Assembly (NCBI GenBank): GCA_905250025.1
Contig: CAJNOJ010000057.1
Location: forward strand, 401,164 to 465,163
Direction: 5' to 3'
Length of the DNA stretch: 64,000 nucleotides
Source of the DNA: Adineta ricciae
Taxonomy: Eukaryota > Rotifera > Eurotatoria > Adinetida > Adinetidae
Shown: positions 49,038-59,673 of the stretch, piece by piece
Position numbering within the stretch: the stretch's first letter is position 1
Layout: every line of letters begins with the position of its first letter
Position numbers and translations under genes: made by a program
Notes under the pieces: generated by a model
The model's database searches: none
The model's input: the letters and a program-made list of their open reading frames with translations, nothing else
Told to the model about the DNA's origin: nothing

Positions 49038-52000
49038 ATGAATACTGGCGAGAAATCAAGTTATTTTTATTGTGATGTTTGCAATCGTACATTCCGACAT
49101 GGAACTTATCGCTACAATTGTACCATCTGTAGAAATTACGATCTATGCGCAGAATGTGTAACGATACAAAGTCCACCACATCCTCATCCATTCGTTGTTG
49201 AACTGGCCTTCGGCGAAGGTGAAAAGAAAGTCTGTACAGATGGAGGCATGCGAGCAGCTATTTATAATGCTATGGAAATGTATTGTGATCGACACTGTCT
49301 GGGTGTGCGTGATATCGACAAAGATAATCCAGAGAACTATTCTAATTCTTATTCCTGGTTAACATACAAGCAGATAGGTGATCGAGCGATCAATTTCGGT
49401 CATGGATTGAGACGATTGATTGAACCACGTAGTTATCTTGCTATCTGCGCCTCGAATAGACCAGAATGGGTTATTACTGACTGGGCATGTCTATTCCACG
49501 ATATTGTTAGTGTGCCAATCTACGCTTTAACAAGTGATCGTGATACAACTTTTATTCTTAATAATACAGCAGTGTCTGTTGTCGTTTGTGATAAGCAAAT
49601 GTTACCGAAATTCCTTAAGGTACATTCCGAATGTCCATCACTTCGGCATATTATCTATATGGATTCTGTATCTCCACTCGTTTTGGATCAGTCTCCTACG
49701 GTTCAGATTCATTCTATGAACGTTCTCGAACAGGCGGGTCTTCATCAACAATTTTCATATCCAATTGCTCAACCAGCTGACTGTATCACGATTATCTATA
49801 CCAGTGGAAGTTCAGGTTTTCCAAAAGGAGTGATGATATCGGATAGCGCTTTGCGAGCTGTTTTTCCTGGATATCCATCTCCTTACTCCGGTGAATCGAT
49901 CATGCTGTCATATCAACCTTTATCATGGTATGGTGGCCGTAACAGCTTATATGGAACATTTTTATCGGGTGGACGTGCAGGATTTTCTACGAGTGATCCC
50001 GCTCGACTCATGGAGGAACTTGCTCTCGTGAGACCCACACTATTTCCAGCTCCGCCAAGTATCTGGAATAAAATTTACTCCGAATTTAAAACAGCGCTTT
50101 CATCCGTTCCTACCGACGATCCACAAGTATATAAACAAAAAGAAGAAGAACTTCTTCAAGAATTTTCTCGGCTTATTCCACGCCGATGCGATTTAATTGC
50201 AATTGTTGGAGCATTGATCAGTCCTACTATACTTGACTTTATCAAACGATGCTTCAAACAGTGTCGAATTGAGGATGCGTATGGAATTACCGAATGCGGT
50301 GGTATTGCGTTCAATAATGAACTAACGCCTTCTATCTCCTATCGTGTTGAATCTGTTCCTGAAATGGGTTTTACTACCGATGATAAACCGTTTCCACGTG
50401 GTGAACTTCTAACGAAAACTCCTCAAATGTTCTCTGGTTATGTGAACAATCCTCAAGAAACACGAGCAGCTTTCACAGACGATGGTTTTTTTCGAACTGG
50501 CGATATTGTTGAACTACGTCAAAGTTCATCGAAACAACCTGAAATTCGTATTCTTGATCGAAAGAAAAACTTTTTCAAACTTGCACAAGGACAATTCGTC
50601 TCGCCGGAGCATTTGCAAGGCGTCTTCACACAGAGTTCATTCATCGATCAGATCTATATTCACGGTGATCTTCTGGAAGATGGTGTCACCGCTGTGATCG
50701 TACCAAACAAAGAACTCGCTCAAACATTTGCCAAAGAGAATCACATTATTGATTTAGAATCCGATCCAAAGTTTTACAATATCATTATGCGTGAATTGCT
50801 CTCTATTGGTTCGAAAGAATCGCTTCGAAAACATGAAATTCCAGTACGAATCATCATTGATTTTGAACCATTCTCTGTGGAAAACGGTCTTCTTACATCA
50901 TCAATGAAACCATGCCGTCCAAAACTGGCTGCAAAATATATTGATCGTCTGAAAACAACGAACAGTTTAGAAAATCGTTTGAAATCAATCATTGAAACAG
51001 TAACCGGTGAAACATTATCAACCGACAATGACATCGGATTTTTAACCAGCGGTGGTAATTCGTTAACAGCCATACGTTTATCTCGCATGATTCGTGAAGA
51101 TCTTGGTGTCAGTCTCCCAGTGAATGTTTTATTTGAACCAGATATGAATCTAAAACGTTTAACAGAACTGGCTCGAAATCCCACATTTACATCGGACGAT
51201 TCCATTATTAGTCGAATGCTACATGATGCAGTACTTGAACCTACGGGTATTGCTGGAAAAGCAATAAAAACAGTGAATTCTCCATCGTTAGTTTTCATAA
51301 CTGGCACAACAGGATTCGTCGGTGCATTCTTACTTGCAGAATTACTTCGAAAGTATCCTGATCATTGTAAATTCGTATGTTTAGTTCGATGTTTAGCATC
51401 AGTCGATCCGATGAGTCGAATTCGAGAGAATCTCCGTTTTCTTCATTTATGGCAAGACCAATATTACGAACGCATCGTGCCTCTTCGTGGTGATCTTGCC
51501 CAATCGAAATTCGGGCTTGATGATGCAACGTACGATGCACTCGCCCAACAAACAGATGTTATTTTCAGTTGTGGTGCGTCAGTAAATTTCGTCCTTCCCT
51601 ACAATCAACTCTACGGCGCAAATGTTTGTGGTACTCGCGAAATGATTCGTTTGGCGACTCATACATCCTACCTTATTCCTGTACAGTATATTTCCACTAT
51701 AAGTGTCTTATCGTCAGGGATTGTGGACGAAGTACACATCGATCAGATTGCGCCTAATAGTTTAACCAATGGTTATGGACAAACGAAGTGGGTAGCAGAG
51801 AAACTAATGGCTAAAGCTCAACATCACGGTTTGCCTGTTGTTATCTACCGTTTAGGTTCGATGTGTAGTGATAGTACCACTGGAGCATGCAATCCCTACG
51901 ATATCAATACGATTATAGTCGCTGCTAGTCTGAAGACTCATTGTTACCCAGTGGGGTCTTTGAATAGGAAATTATATACACTACCCGTCGACTTTGCTGT

Positions 52001-52361
52001 AAAAAGTATTGTTCATTTAAGTATGACTCGTTCGGATATTTACGAAAATGTTTATCATGTTCTGCATCCAAATGGTGGAGTACCATTCAAGAGTGTCATT
52101 GTCAATGCCGATAAAGGTCATATAAAAATGGATGAAGTTTCTCTTGAAGAATGGAGATCAAGACTCGTCAAACAGACAGTATCTAATCGTTCACTCGAAT
52201 CACTTGTTGACTTTCCATTAGGCAATTTATTCATTCATGAATCTCCTCTATCTTCCAAACAATTCTATGCCATCGTTTCTGAACAAGATATTCCAATCAT
52301 GGATGATACATATGTTACTAAATGGCTGACATTTATCCTCGAACATGTCATCGATCAATAA
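49038..52361 (+). CDS. ZZ-finger / adenylation / carrier / thioester-reductase enzyme (carboxylic acid reductase-like)
   Basis: One uninterrupted exon, 1,107 residues. A ZZ zinc finger comes first (Cys 12, 15, 28, 31, 37, 40; His 48, 50). The adenylation domain of the long-chain acyl-CoA synthetase type follows, with the P-loop IIYTSGSSGFPKGVM near 252-266, EDAYGITECGG, FFRTGDIVEL and the catalytic-Lys region RKKNFFKLAQGQFVSPEHL. An acyl-carrier domain has attachment Ser 675 in TSGGNSLTAIRL. The C-terminal NAD(P)-binding reductase has VFITGTTGFVGAFLLAEL at about 750 and the YxxxK pair Tyr 913/Lys 917 in NGYGQTKW. The predicted chemistry is ATP activation of a carboxylate, loading on phosphopantetheine and reduction to aldehyde or alcohol; the substrate is probably a fatty or amino acid. 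It needs a phosphopantetheinyl transferase, and none is in the window. Lack of introns among intron-rich neighbours hints at horizontal or retro-origin. The frame is open upstream, but 49038 is the first ATG. Confidence 0.88.
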   Translation: MNTGEKSSYFYCDVCNRTFRHGTYRYNCTICRNYDLCAECVTIQSPPHPHPFVVELAFGEGEKKVCTDGGMRAAIYNAMEMYCDRHCLGVRDIDKDNPENYSNSYSWLTYKQIGDRAINFGHGLRRLIEPRSYLAICASNRPEWVITDWACLFHDIVSVPIYALTSDRDTTFILNNTAVSVVVCDKQMLPKFLKVHSECPSLRHIIYMDSVSPLVLDQSPTVQIHSMNVLEQAGLHQQFSYPIAQPADCITIIYTSGSSGFPKGVMISDSALRAVFPGYPSPYSGESIMLSYQPLSWYGGRNSLYGTFLSGGRAGFSTSDPARLMEELALVRPTLFPAPPSIWNKIYSEFKTALSSVPTDDPQVYKQKEEELLQEFSRLIPRRCDLIAIVGALISPTILDFIKRCFKQCRIEDAYGITECGGIAFNNELTPSISYRVESVPEMGFTTDDKPFPRGELLTKTPQMFSGYVNNPQETRAAFTDDGFFRTGDIVELRQSSSKQPEIRILDRKKNFFKLAQGQFVSPEHLQGVFTQSSFIDQIYIHGDLLEDGVTAVIVPNKELAQTFAKENHIIDLESDPKFYNIIMRELLSIGSKESLRKHEIPVRIIIDFEPFSVENGLLTSSMKPCRPKLAAKYIDRLKTTNSLENRLKSIIETVTGETLSTDNDIGFLTSGGNSLTAIRLSRMIREDLGVSLPVNVLFEPDMNLKRLTELARNPTFTSDDSIISRMLHDAVLEPTGIAGKAIKTVNSPSLVFITGTTGFVGAFLLAELLRKYPDHCKFVCLVRCLASVDPMSRIRENLRFLHLWQDQYYERIVPLRGDLAQSKFGLDDATYDALAQQTDVIFSCGASVNFVLPYNQLYGANVCGTREMIRLATHTSYLIPVQYISTISVLSSGIVDEVHIDQIAPNSLTNGYGQTKWVAEKLMAKAQHHGLPVVIYRLGSMCSDSTTGACNPYDINTIIVAASLKTHCYPVGSLNRKLYTLPVDFAVKSIVHLSMTRSDIYENVYHVLHPNGGVPFKSVIVNADKGHIKMDEVSLEEWRSRLVKQTVSNRSLESLVDFPLGNLFIHESPLSSKQFYAIVSEQDIPIMDDTYVTKWLTFILEHVIDQ

Positions 52362-52398
52362 TTGCATTTTTTTGTATTCCTAAATATCATGTATTCAT

Positions 52399-52404
52399 AA
52401 TAAA
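52399..52404 (+). terminator. Poly(A) signal of the reductase gene
   Basis: AATAAA 38 nt after the stop. The same signal is kept in the second copy, near 55808. Confidence 0.45.
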
Positions 52405-52630
52405 GGATAAATACGCGTGTATATCAGAAAATCAATTTTCATAAAACTCCAGCGACATCTGAATATAGCGCGTCATTTAGTGGTGTATGCATCTGTCCTC
52501 TTGCATCAACATATGAATCACATTACGAGTATTGATATCGGACGGAGAAGCGAAGCACACAAGTACTTTGCTAATTAGCATTGTAGTCACTTATCTATTT
52601 CGTTCGTCAAACGTGTTTTCTCTTTGGAAA

Positions 52631-54211
52631 ATGACGAGCAAATCAAGTAAATTGAATAACAATCAACGACATAGTCATGATGATTCTGATGACTCAAATC
52701 AAAATTTGAGTGAAGAAGAAGTAAGAGGGCGAGAGAGGCAGTTTACTTATCTGTTGACCATCTGTTCGTCGTGTATTTTAGTGCGCATCATTAAGAAAGC
52801 AATGCGATGAAGTGACAAAAGAAAATACTCAATTGAAAGAGGAAATGCTGATATTGAGAAAAACCATTCAAGAATTGGAAGATTGGAACGGTGATTTCTC
52901 AGGCGGATCAAATACAACATCTTCTTTACAATCAACTATCGATTCTTTGACTTCACGGAATCGACAACTAGAAAATGACTTGCAACGTTTACAACTTCAA
53001 CAGCGAAATAATCAACTAGCGCTTGAACGTTTGGATGAATACGAAGAAACCATATCTCAATTGCAAGATGAACTCGATCAAGAACGTTCGAACAAGAAGA
53101 AGTCTCAAAGTGGGAATAAAACTATTCTCTTTTCATCTCATCATTGTCATTTCTTCTAGCTGATAAAGATGAAGATGTTAATCATCTTCTTTTCACAGAA
53201 GAACGAAAGCGCGTTGAAGAATTATCTCATCATTTAGAAGCTGTACGTCGCGAATCCGAAGAGAAAAGCTTACAAATAGAAAATGAACGAGACGCTCTTC
53301 GAAACTTCAAACACGATCAATTGAAGGTTAGAAAAACATACATCTTTTCTTCCTAGTCTTTACAAATCAAAAAAACTTTGTGCGCACATAGGAACAAGAA
53401 AATCTTCGTAAAATGCACGATCATCAATTAGCTGAGTTGAATGAACAAATCCAATCGTTAGAAAACAATAAAATTGATTTGATTAATCAATTGGATGAAC
53501 TACGACAACAATTACAATCAAGAGAAACGCAAATTCGATCATTTCAGGTTATAACGATAAAGTTCAAAAGGTAACTAACAGGATTTGATGTGTTTTGTAG
53601 TCTTCCACTGCGACACCTGGTTCGCCTCCCATGATATCTTCCTCGACTCATGATCGTCAATCCGAAGATGATAAGCAACAGTTAACTTCCATCTATGAGC
53701 AATTACTCACACTTCTACCTGGTGAATATTCACTGTCAGATAATGTAGCATTGTCGTTGGTAGAACGTTTTACAAATCTTTTCGAACAGTTTTCCTCTTA
53801 CTTCGGAGCATTATCGATAGTACAAGAAGAACTTGATTCGTTAAAACAAATACTCATTGAAAAACAAGACGAACTTGAAAAACTTCGCATGCATTTGGAA
53901 GAGCAACAAACTGTGACAAAGAAAACTCATTTCTATGAAAGTGATGATGAAGGCGAGCAAGAATTAGAAGAAATTCTTGATTTTCACCAACGAGCACCAT
54001 CGCGACAATCATTGGCGTCGGTCACACCTGGAGAGAAGCAACAGCTAATCGCCCAGAATGAACTTCTCTCGACTCTACTAACAGAAAAAGAACAAGAATT
54101 GATCTTTTTACAACAAACCGAGAAAACACGAGAAGAATTTATGGAAAATCTCCGATTGAATCTACACAAATCAGAAACAGAGAAAGAAATGAAACAAACT
54201 GAACTGAATGA
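52631..54211 (+). CDS. Golgin-like coiled-coil gene, first copy, cut off at the assembly gap
   Basis: 5' part of the gene described fully at 56040-59007: same start (MTSKSSKLNNNQRHSHDD), same exon layout, coiled coil through LHKSETEKEMKQTELN. It ends abruptly at the N at 54212, beyond which the sequence jumps back into the middle of the reductase gene. The missing 3' half is therefore probably an assembly effect, not a real truncation. Relative to the second copy it has three extra codons near residue 20 (DSDDS against DS). Confidence 0.8.
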
Positions 54212-54212
54212 N
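54212..54212. other. Single ambiguous base at a contig join
   Basis: The only N in the window. It sits exactly where the first golgin copy stops and reductase sequence resumes at the equivalent of 50804, so it marks a join of two overlapping sequences. Confidence 0.85.
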
Positions 54213-55770
54213 TATTGGTTCGAAAGAATCGCTTCGAAAACATGAAATTCCAGTACGAATCATCATTGATTTTGAACCATTCTCTGTGGAAAACGGTCTT
54301 CTTACATCATCAATGAAACCATGCCGTCCAAAATTGGCTGCAAAATATATTGATCGTCTGAAAACGACGAACAGTATAGAAAATCGTTTGAAATCAATCA
54401 TTGAAACAGTAACCGGTGAAACATTATCAACCGACAATGACATCGGATTTTTAACCAACGGTGGTAATTCGTTAACAGCTATACGTTTATCTCGCATGAT
54501 TCGTGAAGATCTTGGTGTCAGTCTCCCAGTGAATGTTTTATTTGAACCAGATATGAATCTAAAACGTTTAACAGAACTGGCTCGAAATCCTACATTTACA
54601 TCGGAAGATTCCATTATTAGTCGAATGCTACATGACGCAGCACTTGAACCTACGGGTATTGCTGGAAAAACAATAAAAACAGTGAATTCTCCATCGCTAG
54701 TTTTCATAACTGGCACAACAGGATTCGTCGGTGCATTCTTACTTGCAGAATTATTTCGAAAGTATCCTGTTCATTGTAAATTCGTATGTTTAGTTCGATG
54801 TTTAGCATCCGTCGATCCGATGAGTCGAATTCGGGAGAATCTCCGTTTTCTTCATTTATGGCAAGACCAATATTATGAACGCATCGTGCCTCTTCGTGGT
54901 GATCTTGCCCAATCGAAATTTGGGCTTGATGATGCAACGTACGATGCGCTCGCCCAACAAACAGATGTTATTTTTAGTTGTGGTGCGTCAGTAAATTTCG
55001 TCCTTCCCTACAATCAACTCTACGGATCAAATGTTTGTGGTACTCGCGAAATGATTCGTTTAGCGACTCATACATCCTACCTTATTCCTGTACAGTATAT
55101 TTCCACTATTAGTGCCTTACCGTCAGAGATTGTGGACGAAGTACACATCGATCAGATTGCGCCTAATGGTTTAACCAATGGTTATGGACAAACGAAATGG
55201 GTAGCAGAGAAACTAATGGCTAAAGCTCAACATCACGGTTTGCCCGTTGTTATCTACCGTTTAGGTTCGATGTGTAGTGATAGTACCACTGGAGCATGCA
55301 ATCCCTACGATATCAATACGATTATAGTCGCTGCTAGTCTGAAGACTCATTGTTACCCAGTGGGGTCTTTGAATAGGAAATTATATACACTACCCGTCGA
55401 CTTTGCTGTAAAAAGTATTGTTCATCTAAGTATGACTCGTTCGGATATTTACGGGAATGTTTATCATGTTCTGCATCCGAATGGTGGAGTACCATTCGAG
55501 AGTGTCGTTGTCAGTGCCGATAAAGGTCATATAAAAATGAATGAAGTTTCTCTTGAAGAATGGAGATCAAGACTCGTCAAACAGACAGTATCTAATCGTT
55601 CACTGGAATCACTTGTTGACTTTCCATTAGGCAATTTATTTATCCATGAATCTCCTCTATCATCCAAACAATTCTATACCATCGTCTCTGAACAAGATAT
55701 TCCAACCATGGATGATACATATGTTACCAAATGGCTGACATTTATCCTCGAACATGTCATACATCAATAA
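54213..55770 (+). CDS. ZZ-reductase enzyme, 3' fragment of second copy
   Basis: 519 codons equivalent to residues of the 49038 gene from SIGSKESLRKHEIP onward: the end of the adenylation domain, carrier domain (TNGGNSLTAIRL with Ser kept) and the whole reductase domain (TGTTGFVGAFLLAEL, NGYGQTKW kept). It differs from the first copy at about twenty residues, mostly conservative, with no stop or frameshift, so the coding constraint is maintained. The 5' end is missing only because of the join at 54212. Best read as the other allele of the same locus. Confidence 0.8.
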
Positions 55771-57612
55771 TTACATTTTTTTGTATTCCTAAATACCATG
55801 TATTCATAATAAAGGATAAATACGCATGTATATCAGAAAATCAATTTTCATAAAACTCCAGCGACATCTGAATACAGCGCGTCATTCAGTGGTGTATGCA
55901 TCTGTCCTCTTGCATCAACATATGAATCATATTACGAGTATTGATATCGAACGGAGAAGCGAAGCACACAAGTACTTTGCTAATTAGCATTGTAGTCACT
56001 TATCTATTTCGTTCGTCAAACGTTTTTTCTCTTTGGAAAATGACGAGCGAATCAAGTAAATTGAATAACAATCAACGACATAGTCATGATGACTCGAATC
56101 AAAATTTGAGTGAAGAAGAAGTAAGAGGGCGAGAGAGGCAGTTTGCTTATCTGTTGACCATCTGTTCGTCGTGTATTTTAGTGCGCATCATTAAGAAAGC
56201 AATGCGATGAAGTGACAAAAGAAAATACTCAATTGAAAGAGGAAATGCTGATATTGAGAAAAACCATTCAAGAATTGGAAGATTGGAACGGTGATTTCTC
56301 AGGCGGATCAGATACAACATCTTCTTTACAATCAACTATCGATTCTTTGACTTCACGGAATCGACAATTAGAAAATGACTTGCAACGTTTACAACTTCAA
56401 CAGCGAAATAATCAACTAGCACTTGAACGTTTGGATGAATACGAAGAAACCATATCTCAATTGCAAGATGAACTCGATCAAGAACGTTCGAATAAGAAGA
56501 AGTCTCAAAGTGGGAATAAAAATATTCTCTTTTCATCTCATCAGTGTCGTTTCTTCTAGCTGATAAAGATGAAGATGTTAATCATCTTCTTTTCACAGAA
56601 GAACGAAAGCGCGTAGAAGAATTATCTCATCATTTAGAAGCTGTACGTCGCGAATCCGAAGAGAAAAGCTTGCAAATAGAAAATGAACGAGACGCTCTGC
56701 GAAACTTCAAACACGATCAATTGAAGGTTAGAAAAACATACATCTATTCCTCGTACTCTTTACAAATAAAAAAAAACTTTGTGCGCGCATAGGAGCAAGA
56801 AAATCTTCGTAAGATGCACGATCATCAATTAGCTGAGTTGAATGAACAAATCCAATCGTTAGAAAGCAATAAAATTGATTTGATTAATCAACTGGATGAA
56901 CTACAACAACAATTGCAATCAAGAGAAACGCAAATTCGATCATTTCAGGTTATAACGATAAAGTTCAAAAGGTAACTAACAGGATTTGATTTGTTTTGTA
57001 GTCTTCCACTGCGACACCTGGTTCGCCTCCCATGATGTCTTCCTCGACTCATGATCGTCAATCCGAAGATGATAGACAACAGTTAACTTCCATCTATGAA
57101 CAATTACTCACACTTCTACCTGGTGAATATTCACTGTCAGATAATGTAGCATTGTCGTTGGTAGAACGTTTTACAAATTTTTTCGAACAGTTTGCCTCCT
57201 ACTTCGGAGCATTATCGATAGTACAAGAAGAACTTGATTCGTTAAAACAAATACTCATTGAAAAACAAGACGAACTTGAAAAACTACGCACGCATTTTGA
57301 AGAGCAACAGTCTGTGACAAAGAAAACTCATTTCTATGAAAGTGATGATGAAGGCGAGCAAGAATTAGAAGAAATTCTTGATTTTCATCAGCGAGCACCA
57401 TCGCGACAATCATTGGCGTCGGTCACACCTGGAGAGAAGCAACAGCTAATCGCCCAGAATGAACTTCTCTCGACTCTACTAACAGAAAAAGAACAAGAAT
57501 TGATCTTTTTACAACAAACCGAGAAAACACGAGAAGAACTCATGGAAAATCTACGACTGAATCTACACAAATCAGAAACGGAGAAAGAAATGAAACAAAC
57601 TGAATTGAATGA
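54213..57612 (+). repeat. Duplicated segment, second copy (~3.4 kb)
   Basis: Second copy of 50804-54211. It begins mid-codon in the reductase gene without a start and runs through the intact golgin-like gene. The divergence is similar in coding, intronic and intergenic parts. Confidence 0.9.
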
Positions 57613-59007
57613 TATACGAAATGTCTTGGATGAGAAATTACGCGAAAACTCCTCGTTGAAGAAGGAGAAAATGTATTTTATTGAAAAATTATCTGAATTC
57701 GAACGTGAACGACAAGAGATCATCCACATCGCACCGAAACAAGCATCGCCCGCACCATTAACAATACAAGGAATATCTCAAGAACAGTACAACGAACTTC
57801 TTGAAGCATCTCAACGTCAACATGAAGAATCTCTAGCCTATTACAATGAATACACTCGAATCGTTACACTCTACAATGAATTGAACACAAAGTACAGTCA
57901 ACTTCAGATCGACTATGAATCTATTCAAACGTTGATTCAACAGAAAAACGAAGCTTATTTGCAATGTCAAAATGAATTGAATACATTTCAAAATCTATTA
58001 TATCACCAAAAGAAGAAATCGGATGATAATGATCTATTAACTGCGAAATTAAATGAACGGGAACAGCAATTGCAAGAAATGGTTGCGAAGAAGAATGAAT
58101 TGATAACAAGACAAGAGGAATTGGAATTATCAGTGAAAGTGCTAGAAGAAAATAGTTTACGATGGAAATCGAGTCAGCAGTTGTTCGATCAAATACAAAT
58201 CGATTTGAAACGTACCGCACACGAACGAGATTTGGCCATTGTTGAGAAAAAACAATTGGAAAATGAAATCCAAGCCAATCGAGAGAAGGTTAGACACCAT
58301 CGTTTTCTATTTCACTTGGAAATTTTTGTTTAGCTTTCGAAATTAGAAGCAAATACACATCAAGACTCAACCATTGCTCGTTTAATAGATGAAAACAACG
58401 AAATCCGTCAATGTTTGGAAAGCGCCAATGAAGTGTTGAAAACAAAAGACTTACTCATTAGTGAACTTCAAAGTGATATTGATACTAAAGCACAACAGAT
58501 CATTGCTTGCCAAGAAAATTTTCAATCATCAAATAGTACACGGGTAGAGAAGCAATTGGTGAAAAATATTCTTCTGTCGTACTTTCAAACACCGATTGAT
58601 AAACAACAAGAAGTAATTCCGATCCTAGGTGCACTAGTAGAATTTACTCAGGATGAATACGACAAAGCGATGAATGCGATATCGAATAATTATGCTAATA
58701 GTACTAGTTCCGGTTGGTTAAGTAGTTGGCTTGGTGGTGGATATCCTGTTCGAACAAAACCTTCATCGAGTACTCAGCCTGATAAGGTTTGTCAATGCAA
58801 TAGAAAGTCTTCGTTTTAGGAAAGTTTTTCTTTTAGTCATTTGCTGAATTATTGATTCAATATGTTGATCAACAATCGCCAACCACACTCAACCCCGATG
58901 TATCGAATGCGAAGAGCTCTACGGATGAGCAGTCTAATACAGAACAGAATACGAGCCCTTCTACCCAATCATCATCGATAAATACTGACAAACTTTTAAC
59001 AATTTGA
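56040..59007 (+). CDS. Golgin-like coiled-coil protein with GRIP/GRAB-type C-terminus (GMAP-210/TRIP11-like)
   Basis: About 870 residues in roughly seven exons, complete in this copy. A polar N-terminus (MTSESSKLNNNQRHSHDDSN) is followed by almost continuous coiled coil (TKENTQLKEEMLILRKTIQE, NRQLENDLQRLQLQQRNNQL, DELEKLRTHFEEQQ, LNEREQQLQEMVAKKNELI). An acidic break (YESDDEGEQELEEI) interrupts it. The C-terminal globular part is VEKQLVKNILLSYFQTPIDK..EVIPILGALVEFTQDEYDKA, then SSGWLSSWLGGG and SFAELLIQYVDQQ. That end resembles the GRAB/GRIP-like Arf-binding domain of GMAP-210/Rud3, whose members tether vesicles at the cis-Golgi. The family assignment is by eye; another GRIP golgin is the main alternative. 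It ends DKLLTI at 59007. Confidence 0.7.
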
Positions 59008-59673
59008 TTTCAGAGTTTTTAACCTGTTCTCTCCCTGTTTATAAATATATACACACTTGTCATTTGTGTAGGAATACATTTTTTCTTCATGCGGACACAA
59101 TTATTTTTCATTTAACTCACCAGCTCACTGCTTCCTACCTTCTTCTCCAAAATCCAGACGGTTTCACCGTCCGTGATTATCATTTCTATACCCAATATCT
59201 CGTACGTATTCCAGAACTAGAAGTCCAATCTATGACCTTTTAAAGTGATGTTTAACCAATGGTATCAAGTATGATTTCTCAACTCTTTTGTGAGAACCAA
59301 TACTAGAGGTAAGAGATGTATACTGTTTTCATAAGATCTTAGGTTACAATCGCCATATTTCGCCTCATCCAGCGATACTTCTCTCCGATGAGATTAGCTC
59401 ACAGCTTCGTATTTCCACCCTCCTTTCGTGCAATTCGCCACATGCACATTTCGCATGAATCCAGCAATTTCCCATTGTTCCTCAATCGCCGATTAAAACC
59501 AACTATTACATCGTTCAAACACCATCAAAACATATTTTTAGCCAGTATTCTTCTCACTAAGTAAACCAGAAAACACCCTAAAGTCTTTCAATATTCAGTT
59601 CTTTTATCCCATACTTCGTTTATTTCCTAACGCGTTTCAAAATAAAAAATCTACTCTTTTCTCCGCAGAAAAT
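59008..59673. other. Convergent 3' spacer
   Basis: Between the golgin-like gene (plus) and the ADP-ribosyltransferase-LRR gene (minus). C/T-rich on plus and without a supported ORF. No repeat or RNA gene recognised. Confidence 0.45.

Larger units (their letters stand above)
50804..54211 (+). repeat. Duplicated segment, first copy (~3.4 kb)
   Basis: Matches 54213-57612 base for base apart from a few percent substitutions and small indels, with a constant offset of 3409 until a 9-nt indel near 52680/56089. Covers the 3' half of the reductase gene, the spacer and the 5' half of the golgin-like gene. Confidence 0.9.

Noticed and set aside
50774..51307. Long minus-strand frame inside the reductase gene, repeated at 54171-54716
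   Set aside because: Antisense shadow of the carrier/reductase coding sequence; appears twice only because the segment is duplicated. No motif or start context.
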